A stretch of 19,543 bases of DNA, taken from positions 1-19,543 of the forward strand of contig JAEYXR010000086.1 of assembly GCA_023431215.1 (NCBI GenBank). Direction: 5' to 3'. Numbering within the stretch: the first letter of the stretch is position 1; the number at the start of each line of letters is the position of its first letter. Positions 1-6,163 of the stretch are shown here, piece by piece. Position numbers and translations under genes: made by a program. This DNA is from Bacillota bacterium (lineage in GTDB: Bacteria; Bacillota; Clostridia; Oscillospirales; Ruminococcaceae). A model generated the notes under the pieces. The model saw only the letters and a program-made list of their open reading frames with translations, was not told the origin of the DNA and made no database searches.

Positions 1-24
1 CCGCTGTACCGGTTAAAACCAAAC

Positions 25-510
25 TTATTTTGCTTTAGCTTCACCAAGAGCCTTTAAAAACCCGCCCAGTTCACGGCTGCAAAGATCTGCCCCTATGATT
101 TTGCCTTCATACACCAAGAGGCTGGCAACGGTAGACACCCCATTGGACTGGGCTTCTTCGGTTTTTACCGCATAGCTGTACTTAGTTACTTCCTTGCCCT
201 TATATTTTTCAAGGTTAAAGCCCTGGCTTTTTTGAATTTGATTGTAGCCTATGTAAATGGTATCAAACTTTTGCGGAATGGTAACCTCCATTTGTGACAT
301 GGGGTTTTCTTCAACCTCCAGCCCGCAGGACCGAATATAGTTGATTCGATCTTCATTGGTGGCAGCTGCTGCACCTCCTCTTGTGCCAAATACGGTGATG
401 GCGTCCGGCCCCGCAGCATTTATGGCGATTACTCCCGCCATTACTACCACCAGAGCGCACAGCACCGCCATTACTACTTTTTTCCGAACCCGGAACGTCA
501 CGGTCATCAT
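25..510 (-). CDS. Membrane-anchored DUF4830-type protein
   Basis: A 161-residue protein with a basic N-terminus, one hydrophobic segment at about residues 13-33 (signal anchor or uncleaved signal peptide; no lipobox cysteine) and a soluble domain expected outside the membrane. The soluble part has the pattern I associate with DUF4830 of Clostridia: NYIRSCGLEVEENP near residue 57, VTIPQKFDTIYIGYN near 76, then GFNLEKYKGKEVTKYSY, a LLVYEGKIIGADLCS strand-turn-strand and a closing LGGFLKALG. Function of that family is unknown. A GGGGAGG Shine-Dalgarno sits 8 nt before the first of two adjacent ATGs, which decides the start. It is monocistronic as seen here; the neighbour across the promoter region is divergent folT. 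The family name is recalled from memory, so it is less certain than the gene itself. Confidence 0.8.
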   Translation of the reverse strand: MMTVTFRVRKKVVMAVLCALVVVMAGVIAINAAGPDAITVFGTRGGAAAATNEDRINYIRSCGLEVEENPMSQMEVTIPQKFDTIYIGYNQIQKSQGFNLEKYKGKEVTKYSYAVKTEEAQSNGVSTVASLLVYEGKIIGADLCSRELGGFLKALGEAKAK

Positions 511-581
511 CGGCTTTTCCTCCCCTGCTGATTCATATCTGTAGTGGCTTTCCTACACATAGCTTATGGAGAGGACAGGAT

Positions 582-610
582 TTTTTATGTCATTATTACC
601 ATTTTTTCAA
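582..610 (-). promoter_or_regulatory. Candidate sigma-A promoter for the DUF4830-type gene
   Basis: On the minus strand TTGAAA is followed after 17 nt by TAAAAA. The -10 matches TATAAT at only 4 of 6 positions, so this is a modest candidate in an AT-rich stretch. It would give a leader of about 65 nt. Confidence 0.35.
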
Positions 611-639
611 ATTTTTCTTACTAAATAAACAAAAGATAC

Positions 640-668
640 TGGACAACCGTGTCGGAGCATGGTATATT
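640..668 (+). promoter_or_regulatory. Sigma-A promoter of folT
   Basis: TGGACA (640-645), a 17-nt spacer and TATATT (663-668). Both boxes match the consensus at 5 of 6 positions. The expected start near 675 places the whole riboswitch at the very beginning of the transcript, which supports the assignment. Confidence 0.65.
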
Positions 669-681
669 TCCAGTAATCGTA

Positions 682-794
682 ACAGAGTAGGACTTCGCGC
701 GTTATGTCTGTTGACATTGCAGTGCCGCCGGGACGGGGAGTTGCCGGGCGGACGAAAAGCAAACGCTTGCGGTGCGGAGTCCGCATCCCGCTGT
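682..794 (+). promoter_or_regulatory. Tetrahydrofolate (THF) riboswitch
   Basis: The transcript start carries the conserved THF aptamer elements in order: GAGTAGGA at 685, CGCGTTATGT near 698, a variable GC-rich arm (723-750), CGAAA near 753, a small hairpin GCAAACGCTTGC, GGTGCGGAGT at 771 and CCGCATCCCGCTGT ending at 794. The outer ends ACAG (682-685) and CTGT (791-794) pair to close the P1 stem. The aptamer binds reduced folates, and the next gene is a folate transporter, which agrees with the known use of this class in Clostridia. Recognition is by eye, not by covariance model. Confidence 0.87.
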
Positions 795-830
795 GACACA
801 GACGGAGTACGGATCAGTAATATTTTGACG

Positions 831-876
831 CCTCCTTCTATGTACAGCAATGTGCCTGTGCACAAAAAGAAGGAGG
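831..876 (+). promoter_or_regulatory. Shine-Dalgarno-sequestering hairpin of the folT leader
   Basis: CCTCCTTCT (831-839) is the perfect reverse complement of AGAAGGAGG (868-876), which contains the folT ribosome binding site 7 nt before its ATG. A smaller hairpin, TGTGC-CTGT-GCACA, is nested in the loop. The arrangement implies control of translation: in one state the ribosome binding site is buried. How the aptamer 37 nt upstream switches this helix is not obvious, because I found no clear anti-anti-SD partner. Confidence 0.65.
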
Positions 877-883
877 TATCATT

Positions 884-1507
884 ATGTCAAAATCACCCTT
901 GTCCCCATCCAACACCCTGCTGGGCGGCCCCTGGAACGCTGCCTGGTGGCGCAGTGCTCTTGCTGAGGTACGCAGCTTCCGTACCCTTATTCTTGCGGCG
1001 CTGCTGCTGGCTCTGCGTATTGTCATCAGTTCCTTTTACATTCCTGTAGGCGAAAATTTAAAGATCTTTTTTAGCTTTTTTGTAAGCGGCCTTGGGGGTG
1101 TCATTTTTGGACCCTTTGTGGCTCTTTTGTACGGCTTCTCCAGTGATATTCTGGGTTATATCCTGCATCCGGATGGTGGTTTTTTCCCCGGCTACGTGCT
1201 GTCTGCCATGGCAGGAGCTTTTTTCTACGCTTTGTTTTTGTACCGCAGCCGTATTACGGTGCTGCGCGTCTTTTTGTGCAAGGCATGCATCAACCTTTTG
1301 GTTAACGTAGGTCTTGGTTCTTTGTGGAGCGCCATGATTTATGGCAAGGGGTACTACTATTACCTTGTAAAAAGCGTTATCAAGAATCTTACCTTGTTAC
1401 CGGTAGAAACTTTTTTGCTGGTCATCTTTTTAGGGGTCATGCTGCCAGTTATGTCCAAATCCGGTATTGTTCCTGCCCAGCCGCAAAAGCGTATTCCCCT
1501 TTGGTAA
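884..1507 (+). CDS. folT: Folate ECF transporter, substrate-binding subunit FolT
   Basis: A 207-residue integral membrane protein with about six hydrophobic segments, the size and layout of the S component of energy-coupling factor vitamin transporters. After an N-terminal cytosolic stretch (residues 1-33) come RTLILAALLLALRIVISSFYI, a GVIFGPFVALLYGFSSDILGY segment, and the conserved block NLLVNVGLGSLWSAMIYGK followed by KSVIKNLTLLPVE, which is typical of FolT. FolT binds folate and docks with the shared EcfT/EcfA module, which is not encoded here. Start chosen at the ATG 7 nt after AAGGAGG. A THF riboswitch in the leader supports folate as the substrate. mscL follows after a 43-nt gap and could be partly co-transcribed, since no terminator is visible between them. 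Confidence 0.92.
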   Translation: MSKSPLSPSNTLLGGPWNAAWWRSALAEVRSFRTLILAALLLALRIVISSFYIPVGENLKIFFSFFVSGLGGVIFGPFVALLYGFSSDILGYILHPDGGFFPGYVLSAMAGAFFYALFLYRSRITVLRVFLCKACINLLVNVGLGSLWSAMIYGKGYYYYLVKSVIKNLTLLPVETFLLVIFLGVMLPVMSKSGIVPAQPQKRIPLW

Positions 1508-1550
1508 TTACAGCTTAAAACAACTGATTGTTATAGGAGGTTTATTCAGT

Positions 1551-2012
1551 ATGGAAGATAAGAAAAAAGGCTTTTTGAGTGAATTTAAGGAGTTTATCAG
1601 CCGCGGCAACGTAATGGATATGGCCATTGGTGTTATTGTGGGCGGTGCTTTTAAGGGCATTATTGACTCCCTGGTTAACGACATCATCATGCCTGTCATT
1701 TCTGTTGTGGTGGGCGGGCTGGATTTTTCCAACTGGTTTATCGCCCTTGATGGCGGCAGTTACGCCACCCTGGAGGCTGCAAAAACAGCTGGGGCTGCCA
1801 CCCTCAATTATGGTAGCTTTCTAACAGTTATTATTAACTTTTTGCTAATGGCCTTTGTTATTTTTTCAATGGTAAAAACAATGAATACCCTTGCAGCAAG
1901 ATACAAAAAGGCAGAAGAAAAACCTGCACCCAAAACAAAAAAATGCCCTTTCTGCAAAACAGATATTGCATTGGATGCCACCCGCTGCCCCCATTGCACC
2001 TCAAACCTGTAA
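1551..2012 (+). CDS. mscL: Large-conductance mechanosensitive channel MscL with C-terminal zinc ribbon
   Basis: A 153-residue homologue of the pentameric MscL channel, which opens under membrane tension to release solutes during osmotic downshock. It shows the N-terminal amphipathic helix (FLSEFKEFISRGNVMDMAIG), TM1 (VIVGGAFKGIIDSLVNDIIMP, residues 28-48), a periplasmic loop and TM2 (SFLTVIINFLLMAFVIFSMVK, about 89-109). Where most MscL proteins end in a short coiled coil, this one continues through a Lys/Pro-rich linker to CPFCKTDIALDATRCPHC with cysteines at 132, 135, 146 and 149, a four-cysteine zinc ribbon. Start set by AGGAGG 10 nt upstream; the longer open frame from 1467 overlaps folT and lacks a ribosome site. 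A weak hairpin (GCCGTT/AACGGC, 2031-2050) follows without a T-tract. Confidence 0.95.
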   Translation: MEDKKKGFLSEFKEFISRGNVMDMAIGVIVGGAFKGIIDSLVNDIIMPVISVVVGGLDFSNWFIALDGGSYATLEAAKTAGAATLNYGSFLTVIINFLLMAFVIFSMVKTMNTLAARYKKAEEKPAPKTKKCPFCKTDIALDATRCPHCTSNL

Positions 2013-2100
2013 TGAGCGGTATTTAGTTGCGCCGTTATCTCCCCAACGGCATACACTTGGCAGGCCCTTCATCATTTAAATAACTTTATATTTACTTTAT

Positions 2101-2511
2101 TCAGCCCTGGTTGATGAACTGGTTGCCAAAAGCATTCAATTCTTCACAGGGCTGATATTTTGTGCGGTAGCAGCTGCCGTCTAAAAAAACAAAGGGATTG
2201 TATGCGCCTACGGTATGTACCTCTCCATTGGTTAGTGTAACGGTTACCTGCACCAGCTGCCCGGCATACTCCCTTCCGGATTCATCCTGCCGGTAGGTGG
2301 TAATTCCCTGTAATATTTCTGCAAGCTGCTCCATATCCTGTTCCTGGGTAATTGCAACCGTCATCTCAGGTGGTATTACCAATAATTCTGCCTGTGCAAT
2401 ATCCTGGGGCTGTAGTTTGGCAAAGGGACGGCTACCCCAGGGCTTTATAACCAATATTGTTAAAACCATGATAGCAATAATACTGCTTGCTACCAAAAAT
2501 CTTCGCTTCAT
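2101..2511 (-). CDS. Hypothetical membrane-anchored extracytoplasmic protein
   Basis: A 136-residue protein: MKRR, a hydrophobic segment at about residues 5-24 (LVASSIIAIMVLTILVI) and a soluble domain of about 110 residues presumably outside the membrane. There is no lipobox. The domain has a LQPQDIAQAELLVIPP start and an ending AYNPFVFLDGSCYRTKYQPCEELNAFGNQF with two cysteines that could form a disulfide. I have a vague recollection of similar domains in clostridial proteins of unknown role, but cannot name the family with confidence. GGGAGG lies 8 nt before the ATG. It has its own promoter just after the upstream EF-G terminator and faces mscL tail to tail. Confidence 0.75.
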   Translation of the reverse strand: MKRRFLVASSIIAIMVLTILVIKPWGSRPFAKLQPQDIAQAELLVIPPEMTVAITQEQDMEQLAEILQGITTYRQDESGREYAGQLVQVTVTLTNGEVHTVGAYNPFVFLDGSCYRTKYQPCEELNAFGNQFINQG

Positions 2512-2585
2512 TTTGTTATCCTCCCATTGTCAGCTATACTTCTATACTGATATAGTGTCGCACATTTTTATTTTTACTGCATCCC

Positions 2586-2613
2586 ACTATAAAACTCCCT
2601 GTAATAGCAACAA
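2586..2613 (-). promoter_or_regulatory. Candidate promoter of the anchored hypothetical gene
   Basis: On the minus strand TTGTTG, 16 nt, then TATAGT (2586-2591 on the plus strand as ACTATA). It begins right after the EF-G terminator stem, so the downstream gene would be transcribed independently. Confidence 0.45.
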
Positions 2614-2617
2614 AAAA

Positions 2618-2645
2618 GAGCGTTGATAAAATCAACGCTCTTTTT
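2618..2645 (-). terminator. Rho-independent terminator of the EF-G gene
   Basis: Perfect 10-bp stem GAGCGTTGAT/ATCAACGCTC around AAA, flanked by six A on one side and five T on the other, so it can act in both directions. It starts 7 nt after the EF-G stop codon, so it mainly serves that gene. Confidence 0.9.
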
Positions 2646-2651
2646 ATGTTC

Positions 2652-4739
2652 TTACTCTTTTTCATCCTCACGCATTGCCTTTGCATCTTCAATAACCGAT
2701 GCTTCCTTTTCCTTGGGCAGCTGCTCGTAGCGTTCAAAGGTGAGGGTAAAGCTGCCTCGACCCTGACTCATAGAGCGCAGGATGGTGGCAAAGTCGTACA
2801 TTTCGCTCATGGGCACCTCGGCCTCAATTTCCTGACGTTTGTCGTCGGTGGGGTTCATGCCCATCACACGGCCACGGCGCTTGTTCAGCTCGCCAATGAT
2901 GTCTCCGGTGTTGGCGTCCGGCACATAGACCTTGAGGTTGCCGATAGGCTCTAAAATTACCGGGTTGGCCATGGGTAGACCAGCCTTGTAGGCAACGGAC
3001 GCCGCCATTTTAAAGGCCATTTCGGAGGAGTCCACCGGATGGTAAGAGCCGTCCACCAAGATAGCCTTCAGTCCCACCACCGGGTAACCTGCCACAACGC
3101 CATGTTTGACGCTGTCCTGCAAGCCTTTTTCTACCGCGGGGAAGAAGTTCTTGGGTACCGAGCCACCAAACACCTTCTCTTCAAATACCAGGCCATCGCT
3201 GTCGCAAGGCTCAAATTCAATCCAAACATCACCAAACTGGCCATGTCCGCCGGATTGTTTTTTGTGGCGACCCTGTACCTTCACCTTTTTACGAATGGTC
3301 TCGCGATAGGCAACACGGGGTTTTTCCAACCCAATGTCAATGCCGAACTTGCTCTTGAGTTTGGAAACAATCACATCCAGATGCTGCTCGCCCAAGCCGG
3401 AAATAACCTGCTGGCGTGTTTCAACATTATTTTCAAAGGAGATAGCAGGGTCTTCTTCCATCAAGCGGATGATGGATTGTGCAATCTTGCCCTCGTCTCC
3501 CTTGTTCTTTACCTTAACAGCCATGCTCAGGCAGGGTTTGGGGAACTTGGTGGTACGGAAAGAAACCACACGTTTGGGGTCACAAAGGCTATCGCTTGTC
3601 ACTGCCTCAGCCAGTTTGGTAATGGCGCCGATATCTCCGGCTACAATACCCTCCACTTCTTCCTGCTTCTTGCCCTTGACGCACAGCAGTTTGCCCAGAC
3701 GTTCGGGGTTGCCTGTGCGGGAGTTGATAGGAGCAGAGCCGGCAGTCAGTGTGCCGGAAACAACCTTAACAAAGCTGAGCTTACCCACAAAGGGGTCTGC
3801 AACAGTCTTAAACACATAGGCGGACATAGGCTCATCCATAGCACATTTGATAAAGACCTCGTTGCCGTCCTTATCTGTGGCAGGCTCGCCGGAATTGTCC
3901 TGAGCAGAAGGTAAAATAGAGACCATGGCGTTCAGCAGGGGATGAATGGCCTCGGTGGTAAGTGCAGAACCGCAGAATACCGGTGCAATGGTGCTGTCCT
4001 TTACACCCCGCAGCAGCCCGCGCTCAATTTCTTCACTGGTAAAAGGCTCACCGGCAAAGAATTTGTCCATCAGCTCCTCACTGGTTTCGGCAATGGCTTC
4101 ATAAAGGCCGTTTTTCATTTCCTCCACTACTTTGGCAGCGCCATCCGGTACTGCGTCCATCTCCTTGCGGGAGCCATCCGCCGCATAGGCGAATACTGTA
4201 TCGGTGACAAGATTGATATAGCAAACAACCTTGTGATTTTCAACATAAGGAATGACCATTGGGCAGATGTTGTTGCCGAACACTTCTTTCATCTGTGCGA
4301 TGACCTTGTAAAAGTCGGCATTCTCCTGATCCATCTTATTGATAAAGAAGATCTTGCACTTGCCCATCTCAGTGGCCATACTGTAGGCTTTTTCGGTGCC
4401 GACGTTTACGCCGGACTTGCCGGAAACCACGATAAGAACACTGGCGGCTGCGCGAATACCCTCACGCATACCTGCTGCAAAATCGAACAGTCCCGGAGTA
4501 TCAATCAAATTGATTTTGGTATCCTTCCATTCCAAAGGAGCTACGGTAGAAGCTACTGTAACTTTACGCTTAATTTCTTCCGGGTCATAGTCGCATACGG
4601 TGTTACCATCGGCTGTTTTTCCCAGACGGTCGGTAGCGCCGGCTCTAAAGAGCATTGCTTCAGCAAGGGAGGTCTTGCCTGCTCCGCTATGACCCGCAAT
4701 TGCAACGTTTCTGATTTTGTCGGCCATGTATTGTTTCAA
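2652..4739 (-). CDS. Elongation factor G paralogue (EF-G2-like translational GTPase)
   Basis: A 695-residue five-domain translational GTPase. Visible GTPase motifs: P-loop GHSGAGKT (16-23), DTPG (80-83), NKMD (about 133) and GSAL near 255. Domain IV shows the GGHGQFGDVWIEFEP block and domain V the MSEMYDFATILRSMSQGRGSFTLTFERYEQLP ending. The P-loop and adjoining GATDRLGKTADGNTVCDYD are those of the EF-G-like paralogues common in Clostridia rather than the str-operon EF-G (AHIDAGKTT), and no rpsL, rpsG or tuf genes lie beside it. Start: I prefer TTG at 4739, giving MKQYMADKIRNVA, because AAGGAAAGGGG lies 9 nt upstream and family members begin MKQY; ATG at 4727 is four codons later with no good site, and the open frame running to 4841 lacks one too. 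Role (translocation or ribosome recycling variant) is inferred. Confidence 0.93.
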   Translation of the reverse strand: MKQYMADKIRNVAIAGHSGAGKTSLAEAMLFRAGATDRLGKTADGNTVCDYDPEEIKRKVTVASTVAPLEWKDTKINLIDTPGLFDFAAGMREGIRAAASVLIVVSGKSGVNVGTEKAYSMATEMGKCKIFFINKMDQENADFYKVIAQMKEVFGNNICPMVIPYVENHKVVCYINLVTDTVFAYAADGSRKEMDAVPDGAAKVVEEMKNGLYEAIAETSEELMDKFFAGEPFTSEEIERGLLRGVKDSTIAPVFCGSALTTEAIHPLLNAMVSILPSAQDNSGEPATDKDGNEVFIKCAMDEPMSAYVFKTVADPFVGKLSFVKVVSGTLTAGSAPINSRTGNPERLGKLLCVKGKKQEEVEGIVAGDIGAITKLAEAVTSDSLCDPKRVVSFRTTKFPKPCLSMAVKVKNKGDEGKIAQSIIRLMEEDPAISFENNVETRQQVISGLGEQHLDVIVSKLKSKFGIDIGLEKPRVAYRETIRKKVKVQGRHKKQSGGHGQFGDVWIEFEPCDSDGLVFEEKVFGGSVPKNFFPAVEKGLQDSVKHGVVAGYPVVGLKAILVDGSYHPVDSSEMAFKMAASVAYKAGLPMANPVILEPIGNLKVYVPDANTGDIIGELNKRRGRVMGMNPTDDKRQEIEAEVPMSEMYDFATILRSMSQGRGSFTLTFERYEQLPKEKEASVIEDAKAMREDEKE

Positions 4740-5018
4740 GATGGCTCGCCCCTTTCCTTTTACCTGTGGTTCAGGCAGATTAACAGGCCGCGGGCCCTGC
4801 GGCGAATCCGCAAGACTTCCAAACAGCCTTTTATTTATCAAAGCAGCTTTGCCGCTTTATAAATCAACCTAAGTGACAGCGAAAGAATTTTTAGCTTTAT
4901 TGCTTATTCAAGGAATCAATCAAATTTATCACAGTATTTACAACTGTCTTGCCGGTAAAAAAGCTGTCCAAAATTTATCAGTAGTATTATCCAACTTTTT
5001 TCCATAAAGATTGAATTT
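4740..5018 (-). other. Long 5' leader of the EF-G paralogue gene
   Basis: About 270 nt separate the predicted transcription start from the TTG start codon. It is AT-rich at first, then GC-rich. One hairpin is clear on the minus strand, AAAGCGGC-AAA-GCTGCTTT (4841-4859, one G-U pair), and a GCCGC/GCGGC stem lies around 4785-4805. I recognise no known riboswitch. A 29-codon open frame (4916-5005) starts only about 7 nt after the predicted RNA start and has no ribosome site. Confidence 0.4.
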
Positions 5019-5047
5019 ATTATACCTTTTTTACAACAGCTTGGCAA
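5019..5047 (-). promoter_or_regulatory. Strong sigma-A promoter of the EF-G paralogue gene
   Basis: Minus strand TTGCCA (plus 5042-5047), exactly 17 nt, then TATAAT (plus 5019-5024): 5/6 and 6/6 matches. Start expected near 5012. It is the best promoter match in the window. Confidence 0.75.
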
Positions 5048-5113
5048 GCACAAATTTGTTAATAACCTATAACCAGATAAAAAAATGTACAACTTGTTTT
5101 TGTGCATACTGAC

Positions 5114-5157
5114 AAAATACACCCATCTGTTTTACAAAAAACAGATGGGTGTATTTT
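5114..5157 (-). terminator. Perfect 20-bp bidirectional terminator
   Basis: AAAATACACCCATCTGTTTT (5114-5133), loop ACAA, and its exact reverse complement (5138-5157). A-tract and T-tract at both ends make it symmetrical. It ends 56 nt past the stop of the small ribbon-helix-helix gene and so terminates it on the minus strand. Nothing on the plus strand reads into it. Confidence 0.85.
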
Positions 5158-5213
5158 ATAATTATTACATTATTTTGAAATATGATACTTTACACTGCAT
5201 CCACATTGCGTTG

Positions 5214-5387
5214 TTACGCATCTTCCTCAAGGTTTTTTAAGGCTACCCGCACAGCTTCTATTACAAAGGCAGAAAAGGTGCAGTCTTTTTCTCGTATGAC
5301 CTCCTCTATCTCTGCAATCAAGTTGTTGGGAAACCGAATGGTTTTATTGGTGGTGGCGGGAATGATAGGAATCTTGAATGTTTTCAT
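5214..5387 (-). CDS. Small ribbon-helix-helix (Arc/CopG-like) protein
   Basis: A 57-residue protein. The core NKTIRFPNNLIAEIEEVIREKDCTFSAFVIEAVRVALKNLEE has the ribbon-helix-helix pattern: a short beta strand with alternating residues (KTIRFP), helix A (NLIAEIEEVIRE), a turn and helix B (TFSAFVIEAVRVALKNL). Such proteins dimerise and use the strand pair to bind DNA, as repressors or antitoxins. No toxin gene adjoins it on either side, so an antitoxin role is not supported; an orphan small regulator fits better. ATG at 5387 is chosen because AAGGGATG lies just upstream; a TTG seven codons earlier would be the alternative. It ends in its own strong terminator. Confidence 0.7.
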   Translation of the reverse strand: MKTFKIPIIPATTNKTIRFPNNLIAEIEEVIREKDCTFSAFVIEAVRVALKNLEEDA

Positions 5388-5523
5388 ATTCCACACATCC
5401 CTTAACAATCAATTTACCACTATTGTATAAAATCCTTTGAAGAAAATCTGCATTGCAAATGCCTTGCTTACAAGCAACTTTGAGTATGTTACGATAAAGA
5501 TGAAATATTTACCCCGCCAGCAG
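5388..5523. other. Intergenic stretch before the structured repeat block
   Basis: AT-rich DNA upstream of the ribbon-helix-helix gene. A TATACAAT-like -10 (minus strand, near 5421-5428) could be its promoter, but I see no convincing -35. No gene seen. Confidence 0.3.
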
Positions 5524-5905
5524 AACAGCCCTGACGAAGCTTTTCGTTGGGGCTGTTTATTTTTCTTTCGCCCTTGTGCCGGGCGGTTTTTCGCCTTGTG
5601 CAAGGCAGACGCTGTCTTTTGCCCTTGTGCCGGGCGGGCAGTACCTTTGTATTGACAAAGGTACCAAAGCAACCAGCCGTTCCTGCTGGACACCCCAACG
5701 GCCAAAGGGCGGCTGGGCTGCCTTTGTGCTGTTCTGCCGGTTCCCTCCGGCGAAAAGCCTCCAAGTGCTGTGCGGCTGGGCACGTCGGCTTTTCGTCCCG
5801 CTGCGGCGGGATACCCTTCGGGCGCGTCCGCAAGTTAGGTGTAAGCTTCATCGCCCGCCTTTTTCCGGGTTGGGGCTGCACTTACGCTTGCCCAACCGGA
5901 ACCCA
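5524..5905. repeat. GC-rich, hairpin-dense extragenic repeat-like element
   Basis: A non-coding block unlike its AT-rich flanks. In order: hairpin AACAGCCC/GGGCTGTT (5524-5557) with an inner ACGAA/TTCGT stem and a T-rich tail; three related palindromic units, CCCTTGTGCCGGGCGG at 5571, GCCTTGTGCAAGGC at 5592 and CCCTTGTGCCGGGCGG at 5622; perfect hairpin GTACCTTTGT-ATTG-ACAAAGGTAC (5641-5664); an imperfect long stem from CAAAGCAACCAGCCG (5666) to CGGCTGGGCTGCCTTTG (5710) enclosing GCCGTT/AACGGC; inverted repeat CGAAAAGCC (5751-5759) with GGCTTTTCG (5787-5795); CCCGC/GCGGG (5797-5810); CCCTTCGGG (5814-5822); and CCGGGTTGGG with CCCAACCGG (about 5867-5901). All six frames read through in places, but none looks like a protein. 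The style resembles the multi-copy extragenic repeats of gut Clostridia; copy number cannot be judged here. Confidence 0.55.
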
Positions 5906-6102
5906 ATTGGCCTGATTAGGTATTTTTTATCCGCTGCGGCGGGGCAAATTTAAAATGCGCTGTGAGAACAGCACTTGGAGGGGATTTTTTGAGCGCTGCT
6001 TTGCTGTCCCAACAAGAGCCGTCAACCGCGGCTATTGGCCGAAGGGGGGGGCCTACTTGGCACAACGGCATACCTGCTGTCAAATATAAGTACAATAAAC
6101 AT
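5906..6102. other. Intergenic stretch after the repeat block
   Basis: No gene or clear signal. It contains CCGCTGCGGCGGGG (5931), echoing the CCCGCTGCGGCGGG hairpin of the repeat block, and a run of eight G (6044-6051). Confidence 0.3.
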
Positions 6103-6140
6103 AAAAACGGACACCCCTGCCTGTGTGCAAAAGGTGTCCG
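6103..6140 (-). terminator. Terminator of the pseudo-P-type ATPase gene
   Basis: On the minus strand CGGACACC, a 17-nt loop, GGTGTCCG and TTTTT. It starts about 24 nt after the stop codon of the large gene at 6164. The loop is longer than usual but the stem and U-tract are clear. Confidence 0.75.
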
Positions 6141-6163
6141 CTCTATAATATTTATATGCAATC

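Noticed and set aside
3039..3914. Long plus-strand open frames antisense to the EF-G gene (also 3942-4862).
   Set aside because: They are shadows of a clear EF-G coding sequence, have no ribosome sites and no family resemblance.
4916..5005. A 29-codon leader frame in the EF-G transcript.
   Set aside because: Its ATG lies about 7 nt after the predicted transcription start with no ribosome binding site.
5214..5387. Toxin-antitoxin module suggested by the ribbon-helix-helix protein.
   Set aside because: No toxin-like partner frame adjoins it; one side is a terminator and the other is the non-coding repeat block.
5571..5637. CRISPR-like array from the repeated CCCTTGTGC units.
   Set aside because: Only three short, unequal, palindromic units with irregular spacing and no cas genes.
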